DNA of 33,587 bases. Source: Verrucomicrobiaceae bacterium (lineage in GTDB: Bacteria > Verrucomicrobiota > Verrucomicrobiia > Chthoniobacterales > Chthoniobacteraceae). The notes below the pieces were generated by a model. That model saw nothing but the letters and a program-made list of their open reading frames with translations. It did not search any database and was not told the DNA's origin. Each line of letters starts with the position of its first letter. The first letter of the stretch is position 1. Made by a program: the position numbers and the translations under genes. This document shows, one piece after another, positions 1 to 9,030 of this stretch. The DNA lies in assembly GCA_005791535.1 (NCBI GenBank), contig SXWH01000098.1:1-33587 (forward strand), read 5' to 3'.

Positions 1-60
1 GGTGGCTACAATTTCCAGTGGGCCTGGGCCAGCGGACACGCGGCGGGCGAGGTGGCGTAG
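1..60 (+). CDS. C-terminal end of HI0933/BaiN-type flavoprotein (partial)
   Basis: The first 19 codons are open and end at a TAG at 58-60. They read GGYNFQWAWASGHAAGEVA. The GGYN-(F/L)-QWAW-x-SG-x-AAG signature is the C-terminal FAD-contacting segment of the HI0933/BaiN family of NAD(P)/FAD-dependent oxidoreductases (also annotated aminoacetone oxidase family). Most of the gene lies left of the window, so start, length and cofactor motifs cannot be checked. The 123 bp that follow, up to the next start, hold no gene and no convincing promoter or terminator. The family call rests on this short motif only. Confidence 0.75.
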   Translation, partial: GGYNFQWAWASGHAAGEVA

Positions 61-183
61 GGATTTGCTCCCGCAGTTTGGGTTCCGCGGTTTTTACTCG
101 GTCTTTACAATCAAAGTCTCCCCGTCTCATTGCGCCTTAACAATGATGTGCAACCTTCCGATTCAACCACCGGAATTATCCAC

Positions 184-3100
184 ATGACTCTCACCACTCG
201 TTTTGCCCGTTCTGCAGCCGTCCTGCTCGCGCTGTCAACCGCATCCGTTCACGCCGATCCGCAACTCACCTCCTGGTTCACTACGAACTCCGGGAAGTAT
301 GCGCGAATCTATCAGAGCACGGCGAACGAAACCGCTGGGACGACTTCGACAACGTGGAGTCGTGGGTCCGGCACTCAGACGAATCCCGTTTATGCGGACG
401 TTAACGAGATCAATTACTCCGCGAACTGGATCTACATCCGGACATCGGGTCTCGCATCGCACATCATGGGGCCGTGGTACCTCGATGCGGCGAAGACGCA
501 GAACTTCCCGAATTTTCCGTCGAATACGGCTGTCGTTTACCGCATTCCTCGTTCGCCGGTGATTCCCGCCACGAAAACGCTCACGGGGCTCGGAGCGACC
601 GGGCGGATGGTAAATGGCGTGTCCATGTTCGATAGTCGCGACGCTTTCTCTTACGTAAATGCGAGCGCGCAGGATGCTACGCCGACGAATGGGTTGACGG
701 GCGACGGCATTTGGAATCGCGACGGATACCACAACGAGGGTGTCACTTTCGACCCGGCGCTCGCGCACCAGGCGGGAAACAACTACCACTATCACGCGCA
801 TCCCATCGGCCTGCGTTATCAACTCGGTGACCACGTCGATTATAATCCGACGACAAATCGCTACACCGAAAGCGCAGCGACACCGACCGCGCACTCGCCA
901 ATCGTGGCTTGGGCGGCGGATGGTCTGCCGGTTTACGGACCTTACGGCTACAGCGATCCGACCAACCCAAGCAGCGGAATCCGCCGGATGGTCTCGGGCT
1001 TTACGCTCCGCGATGGAACGAACGGAACGACGGCGATCACGGTCCGGCAGGTTCTCCCGCTCTGGGCGCAGCGCGTGCAAAACCGCACGACGCTTGCCGC
1101 GAACCAATACGGTCCGGCAGTGAACGCGACGTATCTGCTCGGGCACTACATCGAGGACTTCGACTACCGCGGCGACCTCGGACAGACGCAGACAACCGGC
1201 GCGACGATTCGTGATTTCGATCTGAACGAGCAAAATGTCCGCTTCTGCGTGACACCGGAGTATCCCGCAGGCACGTGGGCTTACTTCACGCCAATCAATG
1301 CGGATGGCACGCCGCAGTATCCTTACACCACGGGCCGCGCTTATTATGGCACGCCATCGGGCGGCGCCTCGTCGGCGGCGGTGATGAATGCGGACACGCC
1401 GCTCACGCAGCATTTCATCGGCGGAGCAAACAAGGCGCTCGCGATTCCGACGACGCCGACCGTCTCCGGCAACACCGTTACGGTGACATGGAGCGCGGTG
1501 GAGGGCGGCACGTACAGCGTGGATGCTTCGCCGACGCAGGCGACTTGGACGAGCAAGGCGACCGGTCTTGTTGCGACGGATATTTCCCGGAGCACCAGCT
1601 ACACGGCCCTCGGCTCGAGTGGAACGGAATACGCCCGGGTGAACCGCACGGCGCTTGCGACCTACGACACGAATGGTCAGACCGCGGCGACCGTCGCTCA
1701 GAGCACCATCGCGAGCTATTCGCTCACGCCGAATACGCCGCCGACCATCACGGGAATTTCCGCGCAATCGGTGGCGATGAACACAGCGACCAGCGCGCTG
1801 GCGGTGACGGTGGGCGATGCGGAAACGGCAGTTGCGAGCCTGACGATGATTGGTTCTTCGTCGAACACGACGCTCGTTCCGAACGCGAATATCATCTTCG
1901 GCGGCAGCGGCGCGAGTCGCACGGTGACAGTGACTCCCGCGCAGAGCCAGACGGGCTCCGCGACAATCACTGTCGGCGTGAACGATGGGCAGACAACGAC
2001 GAACACCACATTCACACTGACTGTCACCGGGACGAATACGGCCCCGACGATTTCGTCGATTGCGAACCAGAGCACGAACCAAAACACGGCGACTTCTGCG
2101 ATTCCTTTTACTGTAGCAGATGTGGACACAGGCGCTGCGAGCCTGACTCTCAGCGGATCCTCGGCAAACACGACACTCGTTCCGAATGCGAACATCGTTT
2201 TCGGTGGCAGCGGCGCGAACCGCACGGTGACAATCACCCCGGCTGCCGGGCAGACCGGCAGCGCCGCGATCACCATCACGGCAAATGATGGTGCTGCGAC
2301 AGCCGGCACGACGTTTACTTTGACCGTCGTTCCGACAGCGCCGACGATTACGAACATCACCGCGACGCCTGCTTCTCCGACGAGCGCGGACACAGTGGTC
2401 ATCAAAGCGAACATCACACCGTCTGCCGGGCGCACGATCTCGAGCGCACAGCTCACGTATAACGCCGGGACAGCATCAACCACGGTCTTTAACGAAACCA
2501 TGGGCACCGTAGCGGCGACGGCCTGGACGGGCGCTGGCACGGTGCATCCGTGGACGATCACATTTGCCGGACCGCCGCAGTCGCCTTTCGCGCAATCCGC
2601 GGCGTCGAATCACACACCGAGCGGACAGGGGAATCAGTTCGGAATGGAAATCACTGCAAATGCTCCGCAGATCGCGAACAGCACGATGACGACGACGAAC
2701 AACATCAACGCCACCGGCACATCGGGCACGGTGAGCTTCTGGGTTGCATCGTCGGGCCTTACTGGCACGCAGGGATGGGACTTCCAGACTTCCACCGACG
2801 GCACGACATACACCACGCGGCTGAGCGAACTTACGGGCTCGAATCACGCGTATCAGCAATACACCTACACTCTTTCCGCCGCGGAACGCGTGAGCACATT
2901 GAAGCTGCGCTTCCGCTTTGCCGGGCCGGGAATGTCGAATGTCCCGAAGGTGTATCTCGACGACATCTCGGTGGTCGTTGGTGGCGGCAGTTCGCCGGTG
3001 ACGGTGAACATGCTCGACAACGGCCTCAATGGCGACGGCGCTGCGGGCGACGGCGTTTACGGATACAGCGCGATTCCGGCGCAGGCTACGGGCGCGACGG

Positions 3101-5715
3101 TCAATTACACCATCGCCGCGACCGACAGCGCATCGGTCACCACGACGATTGCGAATAACTCATACACTGTCGTCGCGGCGGCACCGGTGCTTGCGGTTAC
3201 ACCTGCGACTGGACTCACATCGACGGGCACAATTGGCGGGCCGTTCACACCATCGAGCGCGGTTTACACGATCTCGAATACCGGCAATGCCTCGATGAAC
3301 TGGACCGCTGCGAAGACCGTCGCATGGGTCACGCTCTCGAGCACGGGTGGCACACTTGCAGCGGGTGCAAACACCACAGTCACCGCGAGCATCAATACCT
3401 CCGCAAATTCGCTCGCAGTCGGCAGCTACAGCGACACGATTACGTTCACGAATACGACCAACGGCACCGGAAATACAACGCGTTCCGTGAGTCTCGCGGT
3501 CGGCTCGAACACCGCGCCTTCCGCACCTGTCCTCACGGCGCTGCCGCTGTTCAGCCAGGGCGCAAGCAAGAGCATTTCCTGGCCGGCAGTTAGCGGTGCG
3601 ACGAGCTACACGATTCAAATCGCGACCGATGCCGCATTCACCACGAGCGTCGTGTCGCAGACCGTCACCAGCCCGGGCGCGACGTTTACGAATCTCGCGA
3701 GCGGCGTGACCTATTACTACCGCGTCGTCGCGACGAATGCCATCGGCTCCTCGGCGGCGAGTAACGTCGTCTCGTCCACGCAGGACAGCGTCGCTCCGCT
3801 TGTGGCGATAACGTCGCCCGCGTCGGCGTTTTCCACGGCGACAGCCACGCTCACTGTCAGCGGAACGAGCTCGGATGCGCTTTCCGGCGTGAGCAACGTC
3901 ACGGTCAACGGCGTCAACGCCACGACCTCGAACAACTTTGCGACGTGGAGCGTCTCCATCCCGCTCGGCTACGGCACGAATGGCATCACTGCTGTCGCCT
4001 ACGATGCCGCTGGAAACGTCACGACCACAGCACCGGTGAATGTCACCCTCACCGCCACGCAGACCTACAATCCGCTCATTATTCCCGAACTGATGACCGG
4101 AACGACGTTCAATTTAAACCTCCACAATTCCGCGAAGCGCTTCGGCAATACGGCATTTCAAAACACCGCCGACACCACGACCATCAGCTACAACAACATG
4201 CTCATGTGGGGCCCCACGCTCATCATGAACAAAGGCGACTGGGTGCAACTCAACGTCACCAACAATCTCGCCGAATCCACCACCACGCACTGGCACGGCT
4301 TCCACATCCCCGCGATCATGGATGGCGGCCCGCACCAGATAATCCCCGCCGGCACCACGTGGCGTCCGCAATTCAAAGTGGATAACAACGCCGGCACTTA
4401 CTGGTACCATCCGCACCTCCACGAACACACGCAGGACCAGCTCACGAAAGGCGGTGGCGGTATGATCATCATCCGCGATCCCATCGAGTCCGCGCTCAAT
4501 CTTCCGCGCACTTACGGCGTCGATGACATCCCGCTCGCGCTCACCAGCCGCCGCTGGGCTGCGAACCAGTTTGTCACGGGACTCGCAGGCGTCACACAGA
4601 GTGCATACGGCGACTACATGCTCGTAAACGGAACGCTCAGTCCGCAGATCACGCTGCCGAAGCAGTACGTCCGCCTCCGCATCCTCAACGCCGAGATCGA
4701 GCGCAGTTACAACCTCGGCTTCAGCGACGGCCGCACCTTTTACCAGATCGCCACCGACGGCGGCCTCGTGAATGCGCCCATCGCCTTGACCCGCCTCGTT
4801 CTCGCAGTCGGCGAGCGCGCGGAAATCCTGGTCGATCTCACCGGCGCGACAGTCGGCTCATCGTTCGACTTGCAGGCGTTCAACAGCGGACAGGCAAACG
4901 ACTTCCCCGGCGGCGAACCAGCCACCACCGGTCAGTTTGGCAGTTTGCTCAACAACACCACGTTCAACATCCTGCGCATCAACGTGGGCAACCCCACCGC
5001 AAATCCCGTCAACACGCGTCCTGCCACGCTCACGACGAACACATTCTACGGCCTCACCGACGTGACGAACACCCGCACCGTCACCATCACCAACGGTTTC
5101 CCCGGCAGCGGTCTCCCGTTCAGCTTCGACAACCTCGTGTATTCGTCGAACGTGATTAACCAGAACCTCAACCTCAACGCAGTCGAGCGCTGGAACATCA
5201 CCAACACCTCCGCCTTCAGCCACTCGTTCCACATCCACGACATCCAGTTCAAAATCATCTCCCGCACCGGCGGCAACAACGCCGGCGTGAAAGCGTTTGA
5301 AGACGGCTGGAAGGACACGCTCTTCATCGGTCAGAACCAGACCGTGAGCTTCATCGCGAAGTTCGATGGATTCGCCAGCGAGACCAATCCCTTCATGTAT
5401 CACTGCCATTTCTCAAACCACGAAGACGAAGGCCTCATGGGCCAGTTCGTGGTGAAGAACAACGCCACCGAAGCGCTCGCCATCTCCAGCTTCATGCGCA
5501 CCGGCGACAACAGTCTTATCCAACTCGACTTCCGCGCGACTCCCGGCACGACCTACACGCTCCAGTATCTGAGCGACCTCACCACCGGCACGTGGACCGA
5601 CATCGGCAGCGTCACCAGCGACGGCAGCACTGCGACCTTTACAGAAACAGACGCCGCGCGCCTCGCCCAGCCCCGCGGATTCTACCGCGTGACGATTCCC
5701 GTAATCACGCAATAG
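184..5715 (+). CDS. Secreted YHYH-Ig-like-multicopper oxidase fusion protein
   Basis: Very large exported protein of 1843 aa. The start is the ATG at 184, because it opens a signal peptide (about residues 1-24, ending SVHA) with a weak GGAA 8 bases upstream; the frame is open further upstream but without signal character. Order of parts: YHYH domain (about 120-350, NNYHYHAH at 199-206); two tandem Ig/cadherin-like repeats (517-615 and 618-716); choice-of-anchor X-like region (about 719-997); BACON-like repeat (1000-1109); fibronectin III (1111-1199); another Ig-like domain (1204-1293); three-domain multicopper oxidase (about 1296-1759); and a C-terminal module also seen in other verrucomicrobial secreted proteins. 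All copper motifs are present: HWHG at 1369, HPHLH at 1409, HSFHIH at 1680, HCHFSNH at 1740. By spacing, the axial type 1 position (Cys1741+10) is Leu1751, as in high-potential laccases. The substrate is unknown; oxidation of phenols or metals outside the cytoplasm is inference. It is probably co-transcribed with the sulfatase 8 bp downstream. Confidence 0.9.
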   Translation: MTLTTRFARSAAVLLALSTASVHADPQLTSWFTTNSGKYARIYQSTANETAGTTSTTWSRGSGTQTNPVYADVNEINYSANWIYIRTSGLASHIMGPWYLDAAKTQNFPNFPSNTAVVYRIPRSPVIPATKTLTGLGATGRMVNGVSMFDSRDAFSYVNASAQDATPTNGLTGDGIWNRDGYHNEGVTFDPALAHQAGNNYHYHAHPIGLRYQLGDHVDYNPTTNRYTESAATPTAHSPIVAWAADGLPVYGPYGYSDPTNPSSGIRRMVSGFTLRDGTNGTTAITVRQVLPLWAQRVQNRTTLAANQYGPAVNATYLLGHYIEDFDYRGDLGQTQTTGATIRDFDLNEQNVRFCVTPEYPAGTWAYFTPINADGTPQYPYTTGRAYYGTPSGGASSAAVMNADTPLTQHFIGGANKALAIPTTPTVSGNTVTVTWSAVEGGTYSVDASPTQATWTSKATGLVATDISRSTSYTALGSSGTEYARVNRTALATYDTNGQTAATVAQSTIASYSLTPNTPPTITGISAQSVAMNTATSALAVTVGDAETAVASLTMIGSSSNTTLVPNANIIFGGSGASRTVTVTPAQSQTGSATITVGVNDGQTTTNTTFTLTVTGTNTAPTISSIANQSTNQNTATSAIPFTVADVDTGAASLTLSGSSANTTLVPNANIVFGGSGANRTVTITPAAGQTGSAAITITANDGAATAGTTFTLTVVPTAPTITNITATPASPTSADTVVIKANITPSAGRTISSAQLTYNAGTASTTVFNETMGTVAATAWTGAGTVHPWTITFAGPPQSPFAQSAASNHTPSGQGNQFGMEITANAPQIANSTMTTTNNINATGTSGTVSFWVASSGLTGTQGWDFQTSTDGTTYTTRLSELTGSNHAYQQYTYTLSAAERVSTLKLRFRFAGPGMSNVPKVYLDDISVVVGGGSSPVTVNMLDNGLNGDGAAGDGVYGYSAIPAQATGATVNYTIAATDSASVTTTIANNSYTVVAAAPVLAVTPATGLTSTGTIGGPFTPSSAVYTISNTGNASMNWTAAKTVAWVTLSSTGGTLAAGANTTVTASINTSANSLAVGSYSDTITFTNTTNGTGNTTRSVSLAVGSNTAPSAPVLTALPLFSQGASKSISWPAVSGATSYTIQIATDAAFTTSVVSQTVTSPGATFTNLASGVTYYYRVVATNAIGSSAASNVVSSTQDSVAPLVAITSPASAFSTATATLTVSGTSSDALSGVSNVTVNGVNATTSNNFATWSVSIPLGYGTNGITAVAYDAAGNVTTTAPVNVTLTATQTYNPLIIPELMTGTTFNLNLHNSAKRFGNTAFQNTADTTTISYNNMLMWGPTLIMNKGDWVQLNVTNNLAESTTTHWHGFHIPAIMDGGPHQIIPAGTTWRPQFKVDNNAGTYWYHPHLHEHTQDQLTKGGGGMIIIRDPIESALNLPRTYGVDDIPLALTSRRWAANQFVTGLAGVTQSAYGDYMLVNGTLSPQITLPKQYVRLRILNAEIERSYNLGFSDGRTFYQIATDGGLVNAPIALTRLVLAVGERAEILVDLTGATVGSSFDLQAFNSGQANDFPGGEPATTGQFGSLLNNTTFNILRINVGNPTANPVNTRPATLTTNTFYGLTDVTNTRTVTITNGFPGSGLPFSFDNLVYSSNVINQNLNLNAVERWNITNTSAFSHSFHIHDIQFKIISRTGGNNAGVKAFEDGWKDTLFIGQNQTVSFIAKFDGFASETNPFMYHCHFSNHEDEGLMGQFVVKNNATEALAISSFMRTGDNSLIQLDFRATPGTTYTLQYLSDLTTGTWTDIGSVTSDGSTATFTETDAARLAQPRGFYRVTIPVITQ
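1732..2331 (+). repeat. Two tandem Ig/cadherin-like repeats in the oxidase gene
   Basis: Two consecutive units of about 300 bp (roughly 1732-2029 and 2035-2331) encode near-parallel sequences. Each begins with a (N)T(P/A)PTI motif, contains SS(S/A)NTTLVPNANI followed by FGGSGA, and ends in a TFTLTV strand. A third, more diverged copy lies at about 7064-7363 in the sulfatase gene (SSSNTTVVPAANVV, then GGSGTART). These are extracellular beta-sandwich spacers of unknown binding role. Confidence 0.8.
2338..3510 (+). repeat. Shared accessory cassette, copy 1 (in the oxidase gene)
   Basis: This block encodes a segment with WTGAGTVHPWTI, FQTSTDGTTYTTR, SELTGSNHA, a choice-of-anchor X motif (GDGAAGDGVYG) and a BACON-like unit (WVTLSSTGGTLAAGANTTV). 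The same modules occur in the same order in the sulfatase gene at about 7370-8520. Similarity is visible at both protein and DNA level (for example shared runs around 2785-2850 and 7800-7865), which points to an internal duplication or domain exchange between neighbours. Confidence 0.8.
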
Positions 5716-5720
5716 GAGTT
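5714..5720 (+). promoter_or_regulatory. Ribosome binding site deciding the sulfatase start
   Basis: AGGAGTT ends three bases before the ATG at 5724 and overlaps the stop codon of the oxidase gene (TAG at 5713-5715). It fixes the start of the sulfatase at 5724 although the frame is open for another 130 bp upstream, and it suggests translation coupled to the upstream gene. Confidence 0.75.
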
Positions 5721-5723
5721 ACG

Positions 5724-8700
5724 ATGCACATCCACCGGATTCTTCGGCTGGCGTGCCTGCTTTTGTTCGCGAGCTCCGCGGTGGCCGGCAATAATGTGCT
5801 GCTCATCATCGCGGACGACTTCGGTCTCGACGCCAGCGCCGTTTACAACACGGCACCGGGAGTCCAGCTCGCGCCGACGCCGAACATCGCGTCGCTTGCT
5901 GCGAATGGGGTGAAGTTCACCAACGCGTACAGCTATACGGTCTGTTCTCCCGCGCGTTCGTCGGTTCTCACGGGGCGATTCGGCTCCCGTACCGGCACTG
6001 CGAATGTTGCGGGTGGCCCGGCATCGAACAATGGGCTGAAAGCAACGGAGTTCACGCTCCCCGACGCCTTCGCTGCGAACGCCGGGCTGAACTACCAGTT
6101 GAAGCACGTCGGGAAATGGCACCTCGGCGGTGCGAACACCGCACCGTGCCTCATCGGTGGATGGCCCTCTTTCTCCGGTCCGCTGATTGGGGAGATCGAC
6201 GACTACATGAATTGGACGAAAGTCACGGGCAGCGGAGCCTCGGCGAGCAGCAGCACCGTAACGACGTATGCCACGACGGACAATGTGAACGATGCGCTTT
6301 CCTTCATCAGCACTCAGACTGCGGCGGGGAAACCGTGGTTCACGTGGGTAGCGTTCAATGCGCCCCATACGCCTTATCACAAGCCGCCGGACAATCTACA
6401 CACTTACGACACGACTGTGGCAAACTGGGCGACTCTCCCGGTCACCGGAAACTCGCTGGTCCACTACAACGCAGCGATCGAGGCGATGGATACCGAGATC
6501 GGGCGTCTGCTTGCGGGAGTGAACCTCGCGACGACGACGGTGATTTTCATCGGCGACAATGGAACTCCGCCAGCGACCTTGCAGGCTCCATACCCCGCGA
6601 ATCGAGGGAAGGCGACGCTCTACGAAGGCGGGATTCGCGTGCCGATGATCATCCGGGGCGCGGGTGTGGTGTCGCCCGGTCGCACGTCAACGGAGTTGGT
6701 GCATGTCGTGGATTTGTATTCCACGATTCTTGAACTCGCCGGGATCAATGTCGGCAGCACGGTTCCGTCGGGAACGGTGCTCGATTCGCAAAGCCTGATG
6801 CCCATTCTGCAAGGGCAACCCGGAACGAGAACGAGGGTGTTCGATGACTATTGGGACCTCGCGTTTCCGTCGCTCAGCGACGCGGGTCGCACATTGCGCG
6901 ATTTGCAATACAAGCTCGTGCGTTTGAATGATGGCACCGAGCGCTTTTACGATCTCAACGCGGACCCATACGAAGGGACAAACCTCATCGCCGCGGGATT
7001 CGCTGCGATGAATTCCACGCGTCAGGCCGCATATACATCGCTTGCCACGCAGTTCCCGGACTTCAACACGCCGCCGACGATTTCGGGAGTTGCGAACCAG
7101 AGCGTGCCGCAGGGCGGAGCGACCGGCGCGCTCGCATTCACCGTGGGCGATGGCGAGTTGAATACAGCGATTCTTTCAGTCACCGCGTCGTCTTCAAACA
7201 CCACGGTGGTCCCCGCTGCGAATGTTGTTTTAGGCGGCTCGGGCACGGCGAGGACTGTGGCCGTCACCGCGGCAGCGGGACAGATCGGGACCTCTACGAT
7301 CACGCTCAGCGTCACCGACGGCGTGTTTACAACGAGCACGAGCTTCGTGCTTTCAGCCGGGAGTCCCGCCACTGTTTCGCCGACCACCATCGCGCCATCG
7401 GTTCCCACCAATACAGACACGGTCACAGTCACCGCCGCCGTGACACCATCAGGCGGTGCGACAGTTTCCTCGGTGCAACTCGGCTACAGCACGGGGACTT
7501 CGACGAATACCGTCTTTGCGGAAACGATGGCGGCTGCGGCGGCGAATCCCTGGACCGGCACCGGCGCGGTGTATCCTTGGACAATCACCAACACGGGCGC
7601 TGGCGGCATGACCGTGAAGCAAACAGTCGCGGCAAATCACGGCGCGGGGAATCCGTGTGGACTCGACTTCAGCAGAGGCACCGCCAACGTAGCGCAGTCC
7701 ATGGCGGCGACGACGAACGCGATCGATGCTACCGGCTCCGCGGCGTTCGTGGAGTATTGGGTGTATGCGGCGGACCTCGTCTCGCCAAATGGTTGGACGT
7801 TCCAGACATCCACCGACGGCACGACGTGGACGACGCGGCAGAGCGAGCTCACCGGAAGCAATCACGCGTTCCAGTTGTTCCACTACGACCTCTCGGCGAC
7901 GGAGCGCGTCAGCACATTGCGAATCCGCTTTCAGTTTGCGGGAAATGCGACGAACACGCCGCCACCAAAGGTCCGGATCGACGACATCACCGTTGTCACC
8001 ACCACTCCGAATCCGCCCACCGTCGTGACGATGTTTGACGACGGAGCGCACGGCGACGGCCTCGCGGGCGACGGCATTTACGGCGGCGCGATTCCACCGC
8101 AGACCACCGGCACGACTGTAAACTACACCGTCACCATGACAGACAGCGCCGCCGGGACCGCGAGCAGCTCGGGGAGCTTTCAGGTCGCTGCCGCCGCGCC
8201 CGTGCTGACGGTGACTCCCGCATCGACGCTCACCTCCACCGGCACCGTGGGGAGCGGCGTCTTCTCACCATCGAGCGTGACTTACACCATCGCAAACACC
8301 GGCACCGGAACCATGACCTGGAGCGCCTCGAAATCCGCCGCGTGGGTCACGCTCAGCAGCACAAACGGCACGCTCGCATCCGGTGCAAATACCACCGTCA
8401 CCGCGACGATCAACGCCACCGCGAACACGCTCGCCATCGGCAGCTACAGCGACTCCATCGCTTTTTCAAACACCACCAACGGCACCGGCAATACCACACG
8501 TCCGGCGAGCCTCGCAGTCACCACCGCATTCGCCACATGGCAGATAGCAAATTTCACCGGCGGCGCCAGCCACCCCGACGCCGCCGCGATGCTCGACCCC
8601 GACAAGGACGGCCTCGTCAACCTCATCGAGTACGCCCTCGGCACAAACCCCAATTCCAGCAGCCCAAACCCCGCAACGATCAGCAAGGTGAACATCAGCG

Positions 8701-8906
8701 GCAGCGACTACATCCGTATCAGCTTCACGAAAAACCCCGCCGCCACCGACGTGACCACCACCGCACAATCCAGTCTCGACGCCGGCTCGTGGGGGACCAA
8801 TGGTTTCATCATCGAAAGCAACACCGCGACCGAGCTCATCATCCGCGAAACCACGCCCGTCGGCACAGCGACGCAGCGGTTTTATCGCGCACTCGTGACG
8901 CAATAG
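5724..8906 (+). CDS. Secreted formylglycine-type sulfatase with C-terminal Ig-like/BACON-like modules
   Basis: Exported sulfatase of 1060 aa, hydrolysing a sulfate ester, probably of a polysaccharide; the substrate cannot be read from sequence. Signal peptide about 1-22. The sulfatase domain spans about 23-445: metal-binding Asp31-Asp32 (IADDFG), the Cys74-Ser-Pro-Ala-Arg78 motif whose Cys is converted to formylglycine, KWHLGG around His133, and GDNG at 277-280. No formylglycine-generating enzyme or anaerobic maturase is in the window. The C-terminal half repeats modules of the oxidase upstream: Ig-like (447-547), choice-of-anchor X-like (549-823) and BACON-like (825-933). It ends in a verrucomicrobial C-terminal region with a calcium-binding-like DPDKDGLVNLIEYALG loop at 958-973. 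The start at 5724 follows a good ribosome binding site. It lies 8 bp behind the oxidase gene, so the two are probably one transcript. Confidence 0.92.
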   Translation: MHIHRILRLACLLLFASSAVAGNNVLLIIADDFGLDASAVYNTAPGVQLAPTPNIASLAANGVKFTNAYSYTVCSPARSSVLTGRFGSRTGTANVAGGPASNNGLKATEFTLPDAFAANAGLNYQLKHVGKWHLGGANTAPCLIGGWPSFSGPLIGEIDDYMNWTKVTGSGASASSSTVTTYATTDNVNDALSFISTQTAAGKPWFTWVAFNAPHTPYHKPPDNLHTYDTTVANWATLPVTGNSLVHYNAAIEAMDTEIGRLLAGVNLATTTVIFIGDNGTPPATLQAPYPANRGKATLYEGGIRVPMIIRGAGVVSPGRTSTELVHVVDLYSTILELAGINVGSTVPSGTVLDSQSLMPILQGQPGTRTRVFDDYWDLAFPSLSDAGRTLRDLQYKLVRLNDGTERFYDLNADPYEGTNLIAAGFAAMNSTRQAAYTSLATQFPDFNTPPTISGVANQSVPQGGATGALAFTVGDGELNTAILSVTASSSNTTVVPAANVVLGGSGTARTVAVTAAAGQIGTSTITLSVTDGVFTTSTSFVLSAGSPATVSPTTIAPSVPTNTDTVTVTAAVTPSGGATVSSVQLGYSTGTSTNTVFAETMAAAAANPWTGTGAVYPWTITNTGAGGMTVKQTVAANHGAGNPCGLDFSRGTANVAQSMAATTNAIDATGSAAFVEYWVYAADLVSPNGWTFQTSTDGTTWTTRQSELTGSNHAFQLFHYDLSATERVSTLRIRFQFAGNATNTPPPKVRIDDITVVTTTPNPPTVVTMFDDGAHGDGLAGDGIYGGAIPPQTTGTTVNYTVTMTDSAAGTASSSGSFQVAAAAPVLTVTPASTLTSTGTVGSGVFSPSSVTYTIANTGTGTMTWSASKSAAWVTLSSTNGTLASGANTTVTATINATANTLAIGSYSDSIAFSNTTNGTGNTTRPASLAVTTAFATWQIANFTGGASHPDAAAMLDPDKDGLVNLIEYALGTNPNSSSPNPATISKVNISGSDYIRISFTKNPAATDVTTTAQSSLDAGSWGTNGFIIESNTATELIIRETTPVGTATQRFYRALVTQ
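7370..8520 (+). repeat. Shared accessory cassette, copy 2 (in the sulfatase gene)
   Basis: Homologous to 2338-3510 in the preceding gene, with the same module order: WTGTGAVYPWTI, FQTSTDGTTWTTR, SELTGSNHAF, GDGLAGDGIYGG and WVTLSSTNGTLASGANTTV. With the Ig-like unit at 7064-7363 in front, the whole C-terminal arrangement mirrors the middle of the oxidase. The copies differ at many codons, so the duplication is not recent. Confidence 0.8.
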
Positions 8907-9030
8907 TCCCGCTCAACTCCCAATCCCGGATGTGTGAGCGGATTGCCAACGTGAAATCACTCGCTTGAAAACCGCGCGGCGATACAAAAGCCGACATGCG
9001 CCCGCCATTCCACGATCTCGAGCAGACACC

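Noticed and set aside
235-2082. 615-codon minus-strand open frame opposite the oxidase gene
   Set aside because: Arg-rich, no recognisable motif, and lies wholly inside a gene with clear domains.
8909-8941. Terminator after the sulfatase gene (CCGCTCA ... TGAGCGG)
   Set aside because: Only a 7-bp stem with a 19-base loop and no T-run; too weak to call.
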